Shown: piece after piece, positions 15,746 to 23,987 of the stretch
How positions within the stretch are numbered: position 1 is the first letter of the stretch
Layout: each line of letters starts with the position of its first letter
Origin: Oscillospiraceae bacterium
Lineage (GTDB): Bacteria > Bacillota > Clostridia > Oscillospirales > Oscillospiraceae
Reading direction: 5' to 3'
DNA: 40,920 nt
NCBI GenBank assembly: GCA_028691385.1
Contig: JAQUZL010000003.1
Location: forward strand, 1-40,920
The notes under the pieces: model-generated
What the model was told of the DNA's origin: nothing
The model's database searches: none
What the model saw: the letters and a program-made list of their open reading frames with translations, nothing else
Translations under genes and position numbers: made by a program

Positions 15746-15870
15746 TCACACACAACGGATCACGCCGCGTCTTTTTTGATCTGCCGCAGGACGCGGCGTT
15801 TGCCGTGGAATATGCCCGGATGGGCGCGACGGTGGGCGTGCTTTTTCGAAACAGGAACAATTACTGGTAA
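15742..15870 (+). CDS. Small hypothetical protein (42 aa) coupled to the XRE gene
   Basis: Begins at a GTG that overlaps the XRE stop codon (GTGA), with AGGAG 5 nt upstream inside the XRE gene: a classic coupled arrangement. The product starts MITHNGSRRVFFDLPQD and ends LFRNRNNYW; it reads like a small beta-alpha-beta fold, soluble, no membrane segment. It stops 13 nt before the terminator stem at 15883-15908. No family recognised. Its presence in the repressor operon suggests a modulator or antirepressor-like partner, which is inference. Confidence 0.55.
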   Translation: MITHNGSRRVFFDLPQDAAFAVEYARMGATVGVLFRNRNNYW

Positions 15871-15876
15871 GATAAA

Positions 15877-15908
15877 AAACGGAATGCCCGGCACGAGAGC
15901 CGGGCATT
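15877..15908. terminator. Bidirectional terminator between XRE operon and permease gene
   Basis: Arms AATGCCCGGC (15883-15892) and GCCGGGCATT (15899-15908), 10 bp perfect, 6-nt loop. On the minus strand it is followed by CCG and six Ts, a good end for the permease transcript; on the plus strand it also closes the XRE operon, with a weaker TTTG tail. Confidence 0.8.
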
Positions 15909-16004
15909 TGTGGCATATTGGGCGCAGGCGTCTGCCGGATGGCAAATGGGCTGGTGCCGCGCAAGCGTCATCGAAGAAACTGGCAATGGCGTCGTATGGA
16001 TGCA

Positions 16005-17111
16005 TTACCAGTTCCCAAGCAGTCGTTCCAGCGCCAGCAGCAGCGTGAGAAAGAGAAAATTGAAGCAGGAAAACGTGACTAGATACTGCGCGGTACGGCC
16101 GGTTTTGCTGAATAGTCGCAAGGAAATCAGGCTGGCCATGGAGGCAATGGGCGTGCCAAGACCGCCAATGTTGGTTCCGAGCACAAGCCCCGCGCCGTCC
16201 GCAGTAAAGCCGGAAAGCATCAGCGCCGCTGGGACATTGCTGATGAGCTGGGACGACAGCGCGGCAACCGGCAGCGCACGGCCACCGATGCAGGCGCAGA
16301 GCGCGCTGCGCACGGCGTCCATTCGGGCCAGATTGCCCACAAACACGAACAGGCACACAAAGGTCAAAAGAAGGCTCACATCCACGTGATGAAAGGCACG
16401 GCGCTGATTGGGCAGAAGCGCCGCACAGACGATGCCCAGCACAAGCCGGTAGGACACAAGATGCAGCACGCAGGCCACGCAGAGCAGAAACAGCGCGGCC
16501 GTGGTGAAAAGCTTCGGCTTGGACAGCGGTGCGCGCGCTGCCGCCGCGCATGGCGCAATACGATCGGGCGAAACAAACAGCAGCGTACTGGCGGTTGTGA
16601 GTGCCAGACCTGCGGCCACAATGGGCGCAGTGAGCCGCACAAACGTCAGAATCGGCAAGCCATAGTAGCCCGCGAGGTAGAGATTCTGCGGGTTTCCGAC
16701 CGGCGTCAGCGCGCTGCCGAGATTTGCCGCGATGGTCTGCATGACGACCACAAGCAGCATTGCGCGTGGCTGCTCCCGCAGCGCGGCGATGGCCAGCGGC
16801 ACAAAGGTGATCAGTGCCACATCGTTGGTAATCAGCATGGCGCAAAAAAATGGCAGCAGCACCAAAACCAGCGCCGCCGTGCGCAAATTCCCGGTACGGC
16901 GCAGCAAAATTTCGCACAGCCGGACAAAGACGCCCTGCTCCTTGGCGCTGCCAACCACAGCCATCAGGCAAAACAGCAGCACCAGAACCCGCACGTCCAA
17001 ATAGGCCGCATAGGCGCGATCCGGCGGCACCCAGATCATGGAGCTGAGCGCCAGCAGCGCGCTGCACAGCAAAACGGCTTCCTTTTTCAGTTGTTCCAGA
17101 CATGTTTTCAT
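16005..17111 (-). CDS. SLC13/ArsB-like (ion transporter superfamily) permease
   Basis: A 368-aa membrane protein with about ten hydrophobic segments. Two diagnostic loops are visible: ANLGSALTPVGNPQNLYL in the first half and QLISNVPAALMLSGF in the second, the paired re-entrant motifs of SLC13/CitMHS/ArsB-type permeases that move dicarboxylates, sulfate, arsenite or H+/Na+. A substrate cannot be assigned. It is somewhat shorter than the usual 400-450 aa. The start is ambiguous: ATG 17111 is 10 nt from AAGGAG, while an in-frame GTG at 17117 is 4 nt away. It follows the chemosensory operon on the same strand but is separated by a strong terminator, so it probably has its own or read-through expression. 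Confidence 0.78.
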   Translation of the reverse strand: MKTCLEQLKKEAVLLCSALLALSSMIWVPPDRAYAAYLDVRVLVLLFCLMAVVGSAKEQGVFVRLCEILLRRTGNLRTAALVLVLLPFFCAMLITNDVALITFVPLAIAALREQPRAMLLVVVMQTIAANLGSALTPVGNPQNLYLAGYYGLPILTFVRLTAPIVAAGLALTTASTLLFVSPDRIAPCAAAARAPLSKPKLFTTAALFLLCVACVLHLVSYRLVLGIVCAALLPNQRRAFHHVDVSLLLTFVCLFVFVGNLARMDAVRSALCACIGGRALPVAALSSQLISNVPAALMLSGFTADGAGLVLGTNIGGLGTPIASMASLISLRLFSKTGRTAQYLVTFSCFNFLFLTLLLALERLLGNW

Positions 17112-17137
17112 ACGCACGGCGCTCCTTATTTTGAACG

Positions 17138-17179
17138 GCGCAGCAAAACGCCTGCCTAGCGGCAGGCGTTTTGCTGCAT
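17138..17179 (-). terminator. Terminator of the chemosensory operon
   Basis: GCAGCAAAACGCCTGCC (17140-17156) and its exact complement (17161-17177) form a perfect 17-bp stem with a 4-nt loop; the TTTT run is inside the 3' arm. It starts 16 nt after the cheW stop codon and lies before the permease gene. Confidence 0.82.
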
Positions 17180-17193
17180 CTGGACGAATTGGG

Positions 17194-17628
17194 TCAATCT
17201 GACATAAGCAGCGCGTCCAAAGTGGCATCCGGGTCGAGCACAAAAATGGCGGGATCGCCGCGCATGACGCGGCTGAGCTTCAGGCGTCCCTGCTCCATGA
17301 TGGAGGCGTCATAGGCCACATAGTCACCAGAGTCGGTGAGAATTTGCTCGGCGCTGTCAGCTGCGAAGCAGACCAGCGATTCCTGACACCGGCAAATGAC
17401 ACCGATGGCGTCTTGCGCATTGTCCGCGCCGCTCAGCGCGCCCAGGGACAATACGGGAATGATGCTGCCCTTGTAGGCGGTGATGCCCAGCAGATAGGGG
17501 GACTGCCGAGGCAGACGCGTCAAAGCGGGCAGGGGCAGAATTTCTGCGATTTGCTCGGCGGGAAGGCCATAGCTGGCGGCACCTTCGCGAAGCTCTAAAA
17601 TCAGTTCACCGACGGCTGCTTTCGACAT
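17194..17628 (-). CDS. cheW: CheW scaffold protein
   Basis: A 144-aa single CheW domain. Features: GELILELREGAASYGLPAEQIAEILPLPALTRLPRQSPYLLGITAYKGSIIPVLSL, the characteristic GxxxYRGxxIPVxxL-type strand, in modified form. It couples receptors to CheA. Start: the ATG at 17634 directly abuts AAGGAGG, while the ATG at 17628 has a 6-nt spacing and is chosen. It overlaps the 3' end of cheA by 23 bp and is the last gene of the operon. Two other short CheW-like proteins are encoded earlier in the same operon. Confidence 0.9.
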   Translation of the reverse strand: MSKAAVGELILELREGAASYGLPAEQIAEILPLPALTRLPRQSPYLLGITAYKGSIIPVLSLGALSGADNAQDAIGVICRCQESLVCFAADSAEQILTDSGDYVAYDASIMEQGRLKLSRVMRGDPAIFVLDPDATLDALLMSD

Positions 17629-19648
17629 GACCATCCTCCTTTTCCCGGAACACTTTCAAAAGACATTCTGCGTTGAGCACCAACGCCAGCGTGTCCGCCC
17701 CGACCACGGAGCAGCCCGATATGCCATATTGGGTGCGATAATCGTGACCCAACAGGCTTGGAAGCGGTTTTTCTTCGGCGATCTGTCCGCCGGTAACAGG
17801 CCCTGTGAGCAGGACGGCGCTGCGGCTGAGACCGCGAATCTGCACAAATCGCGGCGACGGTTCCGCCGACAGGCCAAATAGCTTTGGCAGGTCAATCACC
17901 GGCAGCAGCGTGTCGCTTTGCAGCCAGAGTTGTCCTTGGGCGGTTTGCAGGCGCGCTTGGGCGGCCGAATAGACGCGTTCCACGCACCGAATGGGCAGCA
18001 GGCAAATGTGCGGGCCGACCGTGAAACGGATGCACTCGGTGGAGGTCATGGAAACCGGCACGTCCATGGTGACTGCGGTGCCCTTGCCGGGCGCACTTTC
18101 CACGCTGACGTCGCCGCCCAGCTGCTCGACAACCTGCAGCACCACATCCATGCCGACCCCGCGGCCGGAATACTGATTGACAATCACATTGGTGGAGAAA
18201 CCGGGCAAAAAGATCAGATTTAGCCGCTCTTTCCGGTTGTAAAGTTCGGCGGGCTTGGTGAGCAGTCCCTTTTCGTCGGCGCGGCGCAAAATCGCGTCGG
18301 GATCCATCCCGGCGCCGTCGTCGGTGACGCGAAAACGCAGCGTTCCGCCGGCGGCCTCGGCATGCAGGGTCACTGTGGCAACGGGCGGCTTCCCAAGCGC
18401 TGCGCGCGCTTCGGGCGGCTCTGCGCCGTGATCCACCGCATTGCGCAGCAGGTGCAGCAGCGGCGTGGTCATGAGATCAAGCAGATTGCGGTCGACTTGC
18501 AGATCTTCGCCGGAAACCCGGAAGTCTACCTGCTTGTTTTCCTGACGGCAGATGTCCCGGACTGTGCGGTAAAACTGGGGCATGATGTCCGCGACGGGCA
18601 TCATGGACAGCGATTTGACCAGGTCGCGCAGAATCCGCAGCCGCCGCTGGTTTGTTTGCAGAATATTTTCAATTTCGTGGGCGTCCTGTCCGGCATGCAG
18701 CGCTTCGTAGAGCAGCGCGCCGGTGGTGACAAGATCGCCCGTGATGCTTTGCAGATGCACAATTTGATCCCATGAGATCATGCCGAACTTTGCCGCCTTG
18801 TCCGGTGCGTTCTCGGCCGCTTCGGCCGGCGCATCCGGTTTTGGCGCATCCGGTTCTGGCGCGGCGCAGTCCAAATTCTCCAGACGCAGCACGTAAGGCG
18901 AAGCGGTCAGCCGCCGGGCAACCTCATCGGTGTGGTCGCAGACCAGCGTCAAAAGCAGACCGTGTTGACGAATCTGCGCGGCGGCGACCTCCTGCTCAAG
19001 GGCGCTTGGAATGGTGGAAATACTCTGACACAGCGGGCGAATTTGCTTGAGCAGCATAAACGCGCGCACATTTTCCATTTGGCAGTCAGCGGTGAATGTG
19101 ACGCGCCAAATTGCGCCGACGCCAGCGCCGTCTGGCTGTTCGTCGTTCGGCAGCCGGGCGGCGGAAAGCGCGGCTGCGTTTGCTGCGGCGGGCACGGCGA
19201 CAGGGGCGTGGTCGGAAGCCGGCGGCGCGGCGGTTTCCCTGAAAAAGGAAAGCTCCTGCACAATCTGGGCAAGCAGCGCGTCGGCGGCGGACGGCTGAAA
19301 CGACGGCTGCGTGACCCGGGCGCTTTCCCGCTTCACATAATCGCCGTAGGCGTAGAGCAGGTCGAAAATCCGTCCCTCATTGCCCTGCGTACGGGCGGGA
19401 ACGTCGCGAAACAGCAGAAACAGATCTTCCATGCGGTGGGTGCAGCCGCTCAGCTCCGCCATGCCCATCATGGCGGAAGCGCTTTTGATGGTGTGCACGA
19501 TGCGGAAAATCGCGTTGATGTCCTCCTCGGTCAGGCGGCTGCGCCGCACGGCCTGTAAAAGACAGTTGTCAAAGCTTTCAAGCAGTTCCATGGTTTCCCG
19601 CTGGTAAATCTCCACCATGGATTCCATATCGGCGCTAAAAAAGCCCAT
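17606..19648 (-). CDS. cheA: Chemotaxis histidine kinase CheA
   Basis: A 680-aa kinase with the full class layout. P1 Hpt domain with the phosphoacceptor in IVHTIKSASAMMG (His52); a linker and P2-like region (about 178-260, MENVRAFMLL); P3 dimerisation helices (about 290-350); P4 ATPase with N-box LLHLLRNAVDHG (398-409), G1 VTDDGAGMD (441-449) and G2 YSGRGVGMDVV (493-503); P5 CheW-like domain (about 535-665). It phosphorylates CheY and CheB in response to receptor state. AAGGAGG stands 6 nt before ATG 19648. It lies 29 bp after the MCP gene. All key residues are present, so it should be active. Confidence 0.95.
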   Translation of the reverse strand: MGFFSADMESMVEIYQRETMELLESFDNCLLQAVRRSRLTEEDINAIFRIVHTIKSASAMMGMAELSGCTHRMEDLFLLFRDVPARTQGNEGRIFDLLYAYGDYVKRESARVTQPSFQPSAADALLAQIVQELSFFRETAAPPASDHAPVAVPAAANAAALSAARLPNDEQPDGAGVGAIWRVTFTADCQMENVRAFMLLKQIRPLCQSISTIPSALEQEVAAAQIRQHGLLLTLVCDHTDEVARRLTASPYVLRLENLDCAAPEPDAPKPDAPAEAAENAPDKAAKFGMISWDQIVHLQSITGDLVTTGALLYEALHAGQDAHEIENILQTNQRRLRILRDLVKSLSMMPVADIMPQFYRTVRDICRQENKQVDFRVSGEDLQVDRNLLDLMTTPLLHLLRNAVDHGAEPPEARAALGKPPVATVTLHAEAAGGTLRFRVTDDGAGMDPDAILRRADEKGLLTKPAELYNRKERLNLIFLPGFSTNVIVNQYSGRGVGMDVVLQVVEQLGGDVSVESAPGKGTAVTMDVPVSMTSTECIRFTVGPHICLLPIRCVERVYSAAQARLQTAQGQLWLQSDTLLPVIDLPKLFGLSAEPSPRFVQIRGLSRSAVLLTGPVTGGQIAEEKPLPSLLGHDYRTQYGISGCSVVGADTLALVLNAECLLKVFREKEDGHVESSRR

Positions 19649-19677
19649 TTTGCGCCTCCTTCCGGGTCGGAGCGGCG

Positions 19678-21387
19678 TTATACGTCATACTCGAATGTGG
19701 AAACCAGTTCTTTGAGCATTTCCATCTGACCGGTCAGCTCTTCGCTCGATGCGGCGCTTTCCTCGGCGGTGGCGGAATTTTCCTGCACAACGCTGGAAAT
19801 CTGCGCAATGCTTTCCCGCAGCTGCACAATGGCAGTGGCCTGGTCGTTGGAAGCGCTGGAAATGGACTCCACCTGCTTTGCGGCCTCTCTTGCGGAGGTG
19901 GCGACGTGCGCAAGCTTGGCAGAGGTGGTCTTTGCCTGTTCCACGCTTTCCATGATCTGGTCAATGGTGCGGCCGATGAGCGCGCCGGTGGACTTGCTGG
20001 CCTCGGTGGTCTTGTCCGACAGGCGGCGAATTTCGTTGGCGACAACAGAGAAGCCCTTTCCGGCTTCGCCGGCGCGCGCTGCTTCCACGGCGGCATTGAG
20101 GGAGAGAATGTTGGTCTGGAACGCAATATCCTCGATGTCCTTGATGATGCCGGTGATCTGGCTGGACATGGCTTTCATCTGGCTCATGGCGTCGCTCATG
20201 CGCTGCATCTGACTGCTGGCATCCATGATTTCGTCGCCAACATGGTCGGACAGGCGGCTGGTGGCCACGGCGGTTTCGGCGTTTTCGCGCACGCGGTCGG
20301 ACACCTCGTTGATGGTGACGCTCAGCTCCTCGACGGAGCTGGCCTGCTCGAGGGTGGCCTGCGAGAGCGCCTGCCCGCCGCCGGCAATCTGCTCCGCGCC
20401 GCGCATGACCTGATCGGCGCTGACGTTGATTTGCATGATTGCGCCGGTGAGATTGGCGGTAATGCTGTCTATGGCGTTCTTAATGGATATAAAATCGCCG
20501 CGGAACTCGACGTTTGTTTGATAGTTCAGTTTGCCGTGTCCAATGGCGGACATGCAGGCTTCGATCTCCTGAATATACACGTGAAGGCTGCCGATGGTGG
20601 TGCGCAGACTTTCTGCAAGAGAACCAAGCTCATCCGTGCTGCGATAGCGGATTTCCTGTGAGAGATCGCCATCGGCAAGCCGCGCGGCAGCTTCCTCCAT
20701 TTCGCGCAGCGGTCGGGTGATGGCGCGCGTCAGCACAATGCACAGCCAGACGGCGACGCCCAGCAGCAGCACCGACAGCAGAATGCTGAGAAGCTCCAGC
20801 GTTTGAACCAGGGATATGGTGCGCGTATACTTGTCGTTGGCACGCACGGCGGCGCGTTCGATGATGACGTCCAGCGCCTTGCCAAGCGTTGTCCCGACGG
20901 TGTCAATCCGGCCGTTTGCCAGCGTCAGCGCCTCGTCAATCCGCCCGGCACTGTAATAATCCAGCAGCTGGCCGTTGAGCGCCTGCAAGGAGCTGTAGGT
21001 GCTGACGATCGTTTCAAATTCTTCCACAGATTGCAAGGTGAAGCCGGAGAGTACGTCGATTTCCGCACCAAGATTCGTAAACGAGGCCTGCATCTCATCT
21101 TTTTTTTGCTGCAGATAGAGGCCGGAATCCGTGGCGCTCTGGCCAAGCAGATTTGCTTTGGCGACAGCTAGGCGGGAAATGCCCTTGGCGTAGTCCTGCA
21201 GATCGGTCTTCATATTCTGACTTGCCTGAACGATCTGGAACTCCTGCTGATAGAACTCCTCCATATCCGTGGACACGGCGTGCAGGCCGATCAGCGTGGC
21301 AACCAAACTGATGGCGAACACGGCAATGAGCAGCAGATAGGAAAACACCAGCTTACTGCCGATTTTAATATCGCGAAACCGTTTCAT
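19678..21387 (-). CDS. Methyl-accepting chemotaxis protein (4HB-type sensor, HAMP)
   Basis: A 569-aa receptor. TM1 about 13-36, an all-helical extracellular four-helix-bundle sensor region (about 37-195), TM2 about 197-219, HAMP (about 220-273), and the cytoplasmic signalling bundle to the end. The conserved hairpin tip spans about 421-455: IAFQTNILSLNAAVEAARAG then GFSVVANEIRRL. Candidate methylation sites flank it. No CheR-tethering pentapeptide is present; the end is STFEYDV. It is the only receptor in the operon and lies between cheY and cheA, so it is probably the dedicated receptor. The ligand is unknown; 4HB domains bind small molecules or metals. Confidence 0.93.
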   Translation of the reverse strand: MKRFRDIKIGSKLVFSYLLLIAVFAISLVATLIGLHAVSTDMEEFYQQEFQIVQASQNMKTDLQDYAKGISRLAVAKANLLGQSATDSGLYLQQKKDEMQASFTNLGAEIDVLSGFTLQSVEEFETIVSTYSSLQALNGQLLDYYSAGRIDEALTLANGRIDTVGTTLGKALDVIIERAAVRANDKYTRTISLVQTLELLSILLSVLLLGVAVWLCIVLTRAITRPLREMEEAAARLADGDLSQEIRYRSTDELGSLAESLRTTIGSLHVYIQEIEACMSAIGHGKLNYQTNVEFRGDFISIKNAIDSITANLTGAIMQINVSADQVMRGAEQIAGGGQALSQATLEQASSVEELSVTINEVSDRVRENAETAVATSRLSDHVGDEIMDASSQMQRMSDAMSQMKAMSSQITGIIKDIEDIAFQTNILSLNAAVEAARAGEAGKGFSVVANEIRRLSDKTTEASKSTGALIGRTIDQIMESVEQAKTTSAKLAHVATSAREAAKQVESISSASNDQATAIVQLRESIAQISSVVQENSATAEESAASSEELTGQMEMLKELVSTFEYDV

Positions 21388-21399
21388 GACCCTTCCCCC

Positions 21400-21765
21400 T
21401 TAACCCAGCAGACTGGACACGACGTCAATGACCTGATCGCGCTTGAATGGTTTGATGATGAATTCGCTGGCGCCGCTGCGGATGGCGTCCATGATGGTGC
21501 CGTCCTGGCCAATGGCGGAGCACATGACCACCTTGGCGTCCGGGCGCATGGCCATGATCTCTTTCAAGACCTGCAGGCCGTCCTTATCCGGCATGGTCAC
21601 ATCCAAAAAGATCAGATCCGCCCCCGATTCCTGATAGAGTGCGATGGCCTCGTTGCCGTTTTTGGCCTCCAGAAACTTGGTATAGCCCGCGCTTTCCAGT
21701 GTGCTGCGGATCATTTTCCGCATAAATACCGCGTCGTCTGCGATGAGGATCACTTTTTCATCCAT
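21400..21765 (-). CDS. cheY: CheY-type response regulator
   Basis: A 121-aa single receiver domain. Acidic pocket Asp10/Asp11 (IADDA), phosphoacceptor Asp55 (FLDVTMP), Ser83 (VMCSAIG) and Lys105 (FIIKPFK) are all present. The TMPDKDG and SAIGQ wording matches CheY of Firmicutes. It receives phosphate from CheA; CheC is the probable phosphatase. The output target is unclear because no flagellar genes are in the window. It lies 22 bp after cheB and 12 bp before the MCP gene. Confidence 0.93.
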   Translation of the reverse strand: MDEKVILIADDAVFMRKMIRSTLESAGYTKFLEAKNGNEAIALYQESGADLIFLDVTMPDKDGLQVLKEIMAMRPDAKVVMCSAIGQDGTIMDAIRSGASEFIIKPFKRDQVIDVVSSLLG

Positions 21766-21787
21766 TTTTCAGCCTCCACATTCAATC

Positions 21788-22816
21788 TCATCTAAATTGG
21801 CGAATGAGCGTTTGCGCAATTTCGCCCGGTGTGAGCAAAACGTCCACACCGCCCGCAGCCGATGCTGCGGCGGGCATCCCGAAAACAGCGCAGCTGTCTT
21901 TTTCCTGCCCCATGGTATAAGCGCCCGCGTTGTGCATCTGCTTCATACCGGCCGCGCCGTCGTGTCCCATCCCGGTGAGAATCCCACCGACGGCGCGATT
22001 GCCCGCATTTTCCGCGGCAGAACCAAACAGCACGTCGACGGAAGGGCAAAATCCGCCCACGCTGGGCGCGCTGACGCTGCGAACGCGAAAGCCGCGCGCT
22101 GCGCGGTGAACGGTGAGCTGCTGCCCGCCCCGCGCGATCAGCACCGTGCCGGGCAGCACGGCGTCGCCGTTGCGCGCTTCCCGCACAGCCATGCTGCAGT
22201 ACTGATCCAGACGCATGGCATAGGCGTTGGTGAAGCCTGCCGGCATATGCTGCACGACCACGATGCCAGGCAGGGTGTCGGGCAGCTGGCGAAGAATCTC
22301 CAGCGTTGCTTCCGTGCCGCCGAGCGACGCGCCGATCACAATCAGGCGCTGGCGCGCGTCCGGCACGCCCGGCACATGGTGCGGCAGCTGCGTGCGAACC
22401 GGGCTTGCATCCGGCGAAAAATGGCCGGTCGCCTGCATTTTTACCTTCAGCTTCAGCAGCAGAGCAAACTGTTCGGCAGAATGGGCTCTGGCGTCGGGGA
22501 TCTTTTCAATGAAATCGCGCGCGCCAAGGCGGATGGCGTCCTCGCACGCATCCGGCGTAGACGTTACCACGATGACCGGAATATTCCAGGAGCGCACCAG
22601 CGTTTGCAGCAGGGAAAGCCCGTCCGTATCCGGCAAATGCAAATCCAGGGTGATGACGTCCGGCTCCAGCAGCGGAATCTGCGCAAGTGCGTCGCGCCCG
22701 GTGCCGGCAGTGCCGACCACCTCCAGACACGCATCCGATTGCACAATGCGGCGCAGGTAGGTCTGGTACAGAATGGAGTCCTCAACGATCAGAACGCGAA
22801 TTTTTGTCTTAATCAT
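21788..22816 (-). CDS. cheB: Protein-glutamate methylesterase CheB
   Basis: A 342-aa protein: receiver domain (Asp13, phosphoacceptor Asp58 in VITLDLHLP, Lys105), a linker, then the methylesterase domain with the catalytic Ser164 in VIGASLGGTEA, His190 in VVQHMPAGFT and Asp286 in TGMGHDGAAGM. It removes methyl groups from the receptor after phosphorylation by CheA. The nucleophile loop reads GASLGG where GASTGG is usual, a mild variant. Its ATG overlaps the cheR stop by 4 nt (ATGA). Confidence 0.94.
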   Translation of the reverse strand: MIKTKIRVLIVEDSILYQTYLRRIVQSDACLEVVGTAGTGRDALAQIPLLEPDVITLDLHLPDTDGLSLLQTLVRSWNIPVIVVTSTPDACEDAIRLGARDFIEKIPDARAHSAEQFALLLKLKVKMQATGHFSPDASPVRTQLPHHVPGVPDARQRLIVIGASLGGTEATLEILRQLPDTLPGIVVVQHMPAGFTNAYAMRLDQYCSMAVREARNGDAVLPGTVLIARGGQQLTVHRAARGFRVRSVSAPSVGGFCPSVDVLFGSAAENAGNRAVGGILTGMGHDGAAGMKQMHNAGAYTMGQEKDSCAVFGMPAAASAAGGVDVLLTPGEIAQTLIRQFR

Positions 22817-23646
22817 GCTGCTGCGCCTCCCGGTTTCCGATAAACGGCGGGCTGAACATACGTCAGGGCGGTCTGGATGCCGATCAGGCTTTCGGTGTGA
22901 CCGATGAGCAGGTATCCGCCGGGGCGCAGCACCTGGGTCAGTCGGCCAAGCAGCTGCGCGCGTTCTTTTTCAGAGAAGTAGATCAGGACATTGCGGCAAA
23001 AGATGACGTCAAACCGTTCCGGCAGCGCGGGCCTGTCCAGCAGGTTCTGCTGGCGAAATGTCACAAGCGCCTTGATTTGCGGCAGCACCTGAAATTCACC
23101 GTTTTGAAACGGCGTGGCGTAATGGCACTGCCAGGCGCGGGGCAGTCTTGCGTAGTCCGCGCTGCCATAAGCGCCTTTGCGCGCGGCGGCAATGGCCGTA
23201 TCGGACAGATCTGCGCCGAAAATATGAAAGGGAACGCGCAGCGTGCCGGCAGTTTGACAGTCCAGCAGCAGCATGGCCAGCGTGTAGCATTCCTGTCCGG
23301 TGGCGCAGCCTGCGCACCAGATGTGCAGCGGCGCGGTACGCGCGCGGCCAAGCTGGGGCAGAATGCGGTCTTTCAAAAAGTCAAAATGCTGCGATTCCCG
23401 GCAAAAATAGGTGTAATGCGTGGTGAGCAGGTCAAGCATCCGCCGCTCCATCGTTCCGGTGGCGTCCGCGCGCAGCATTTGCCAGTATTCGGTGTAGCTG
23501 CCGACCCGATACCGTGCCAGCTCAATCCAGAGCTTGCTTTCAATGAGATATTTTTTCTTTTCCAGGTTCAGACCATAGCGCTCCCGAATATGGGGATATA
23601 TGATCTGAAACTCTGCGTCGGTTAAATGAATCATGCCGTATTCCAT
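22813..23646 (-). CDS. cheR: Chemotaxis methyltransferase CheR
   Basis: A 277-aa S-adenosylmethionine-dependent receptor methyltransferase. An all-alpha N-domain contains FQIIYPHIRERYGLNLEKKKYLIESKL and the catalytic-helix segment LLTTHYTYFCRESQHFDFL; the SAM domain shows HIWCAGCATGQECYTLAMLLLD, FDVIFCRNVLIYFSE and GGYLLIGHTESL. In most CheR proteins the second segment reads THxTxFFR. The ATG at 23646 overlaps the previous stop as TAATG, suggesting coupling; an alternative ATG at 23634 is possible. It acts with CheB in adaptation. Confidence 0.93.
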   Translation of the reverse strand: MEYGMIHLTDAEFQIIYPHIRERYGLNLEKKKYLIESKLWIELARYRVGSYTEYWQMLRADATGTMERRMLDLLTTHYTYFCRESQHFDFLKDRILPQLGRARTAPLHIWCAGCATGQECYTLAMLLLDCQTAGTLRVPFHIFGADLSDTAIAAARKGAYGSADYARLPRAWQCHYATPFQNGEFQVLPQIKALVTFRQQNLLDRPALPERFDVIFCRNVLIYFSEKERAQLLGRLTQVLRPGGYLLIGHTESLIGIQTALTYVQPAVYRKPGGAAA

Positions 23647-23987
23647 TAGGGGAGCAAAAGCTCGCCGTCCTTATCTGAGTATCGTTGCCCCTGCAGCGCG
23701 TCGTCCGGCAGCATCACAAAGCCGTCCACCCGGTCGGCGGCGAAGGCAATGCGCGTGCCGCCGCGCCGGCAGAGCAGGATGATTCCGGTGGGTGCGGCGC
23801 ACAGGGCAGACAGCGTAAAGATCGGCAAAATTTCGCCCGCGTCATAGACCAGGCCGCAGATTCCGTCCGGCGCGTCTGGCAGCGTTTCGCAGACGGGTCG
23901 GGTTTCCACTTTGTCGAGCTGCGACGCAGCGATGGCAAACCGCAGGCCGTCCAGACCGGCTTTGAAATACAGATGTTCCCCGGTCAT
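23646..23987 (-). CDS. Short CheW-like protein (113 aa)
   Basis: A single, shortened CheW-like domain: LRFAIAASQLDKVETRPV, GICGLVYDAGEILPIFTLSAL, ILLCRRGGTRIAFAADRVDGFVML. The usual YRG in the central strand is replaced by YDAG, and the protein is about 30 aa shorter than normal CheW. It overlaps its neighbours at both ends (4 nt and 1 nt). It may be a scaffold for a subset of receptor/kinase contacts or a partner of the next CheW-like protein. Confidence 0.75.
   Translation of the reverse strand: MTGEHLYFKAGLDGLRFAIAASQLDKVETRPVCETLPDAPDGICGLVYDAGEILPIFTLSALCAAPTGIILLCRRGGTRIAFAADRVDGFVMLPDDALQGQRYSDKDGELLLP

Noticed and set aside
15763-15798. CGCCGCGTC/GACGCGGCG inverted repeat as XRE terminator
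   Set aside because: The loop is 18 nt, there is no U-tract, and it lies inside the coupled 42-aa ORF; the hairpin at 15883-15908 is a better terminator.
15760-17103. 447-aa minus-strand frame over the permease
   Set aside because: Out of frame with the permease, whose GNPQNL and NVPAALML motifs identify the real gene; the alternative is Ala/Arg/Cys-rich.
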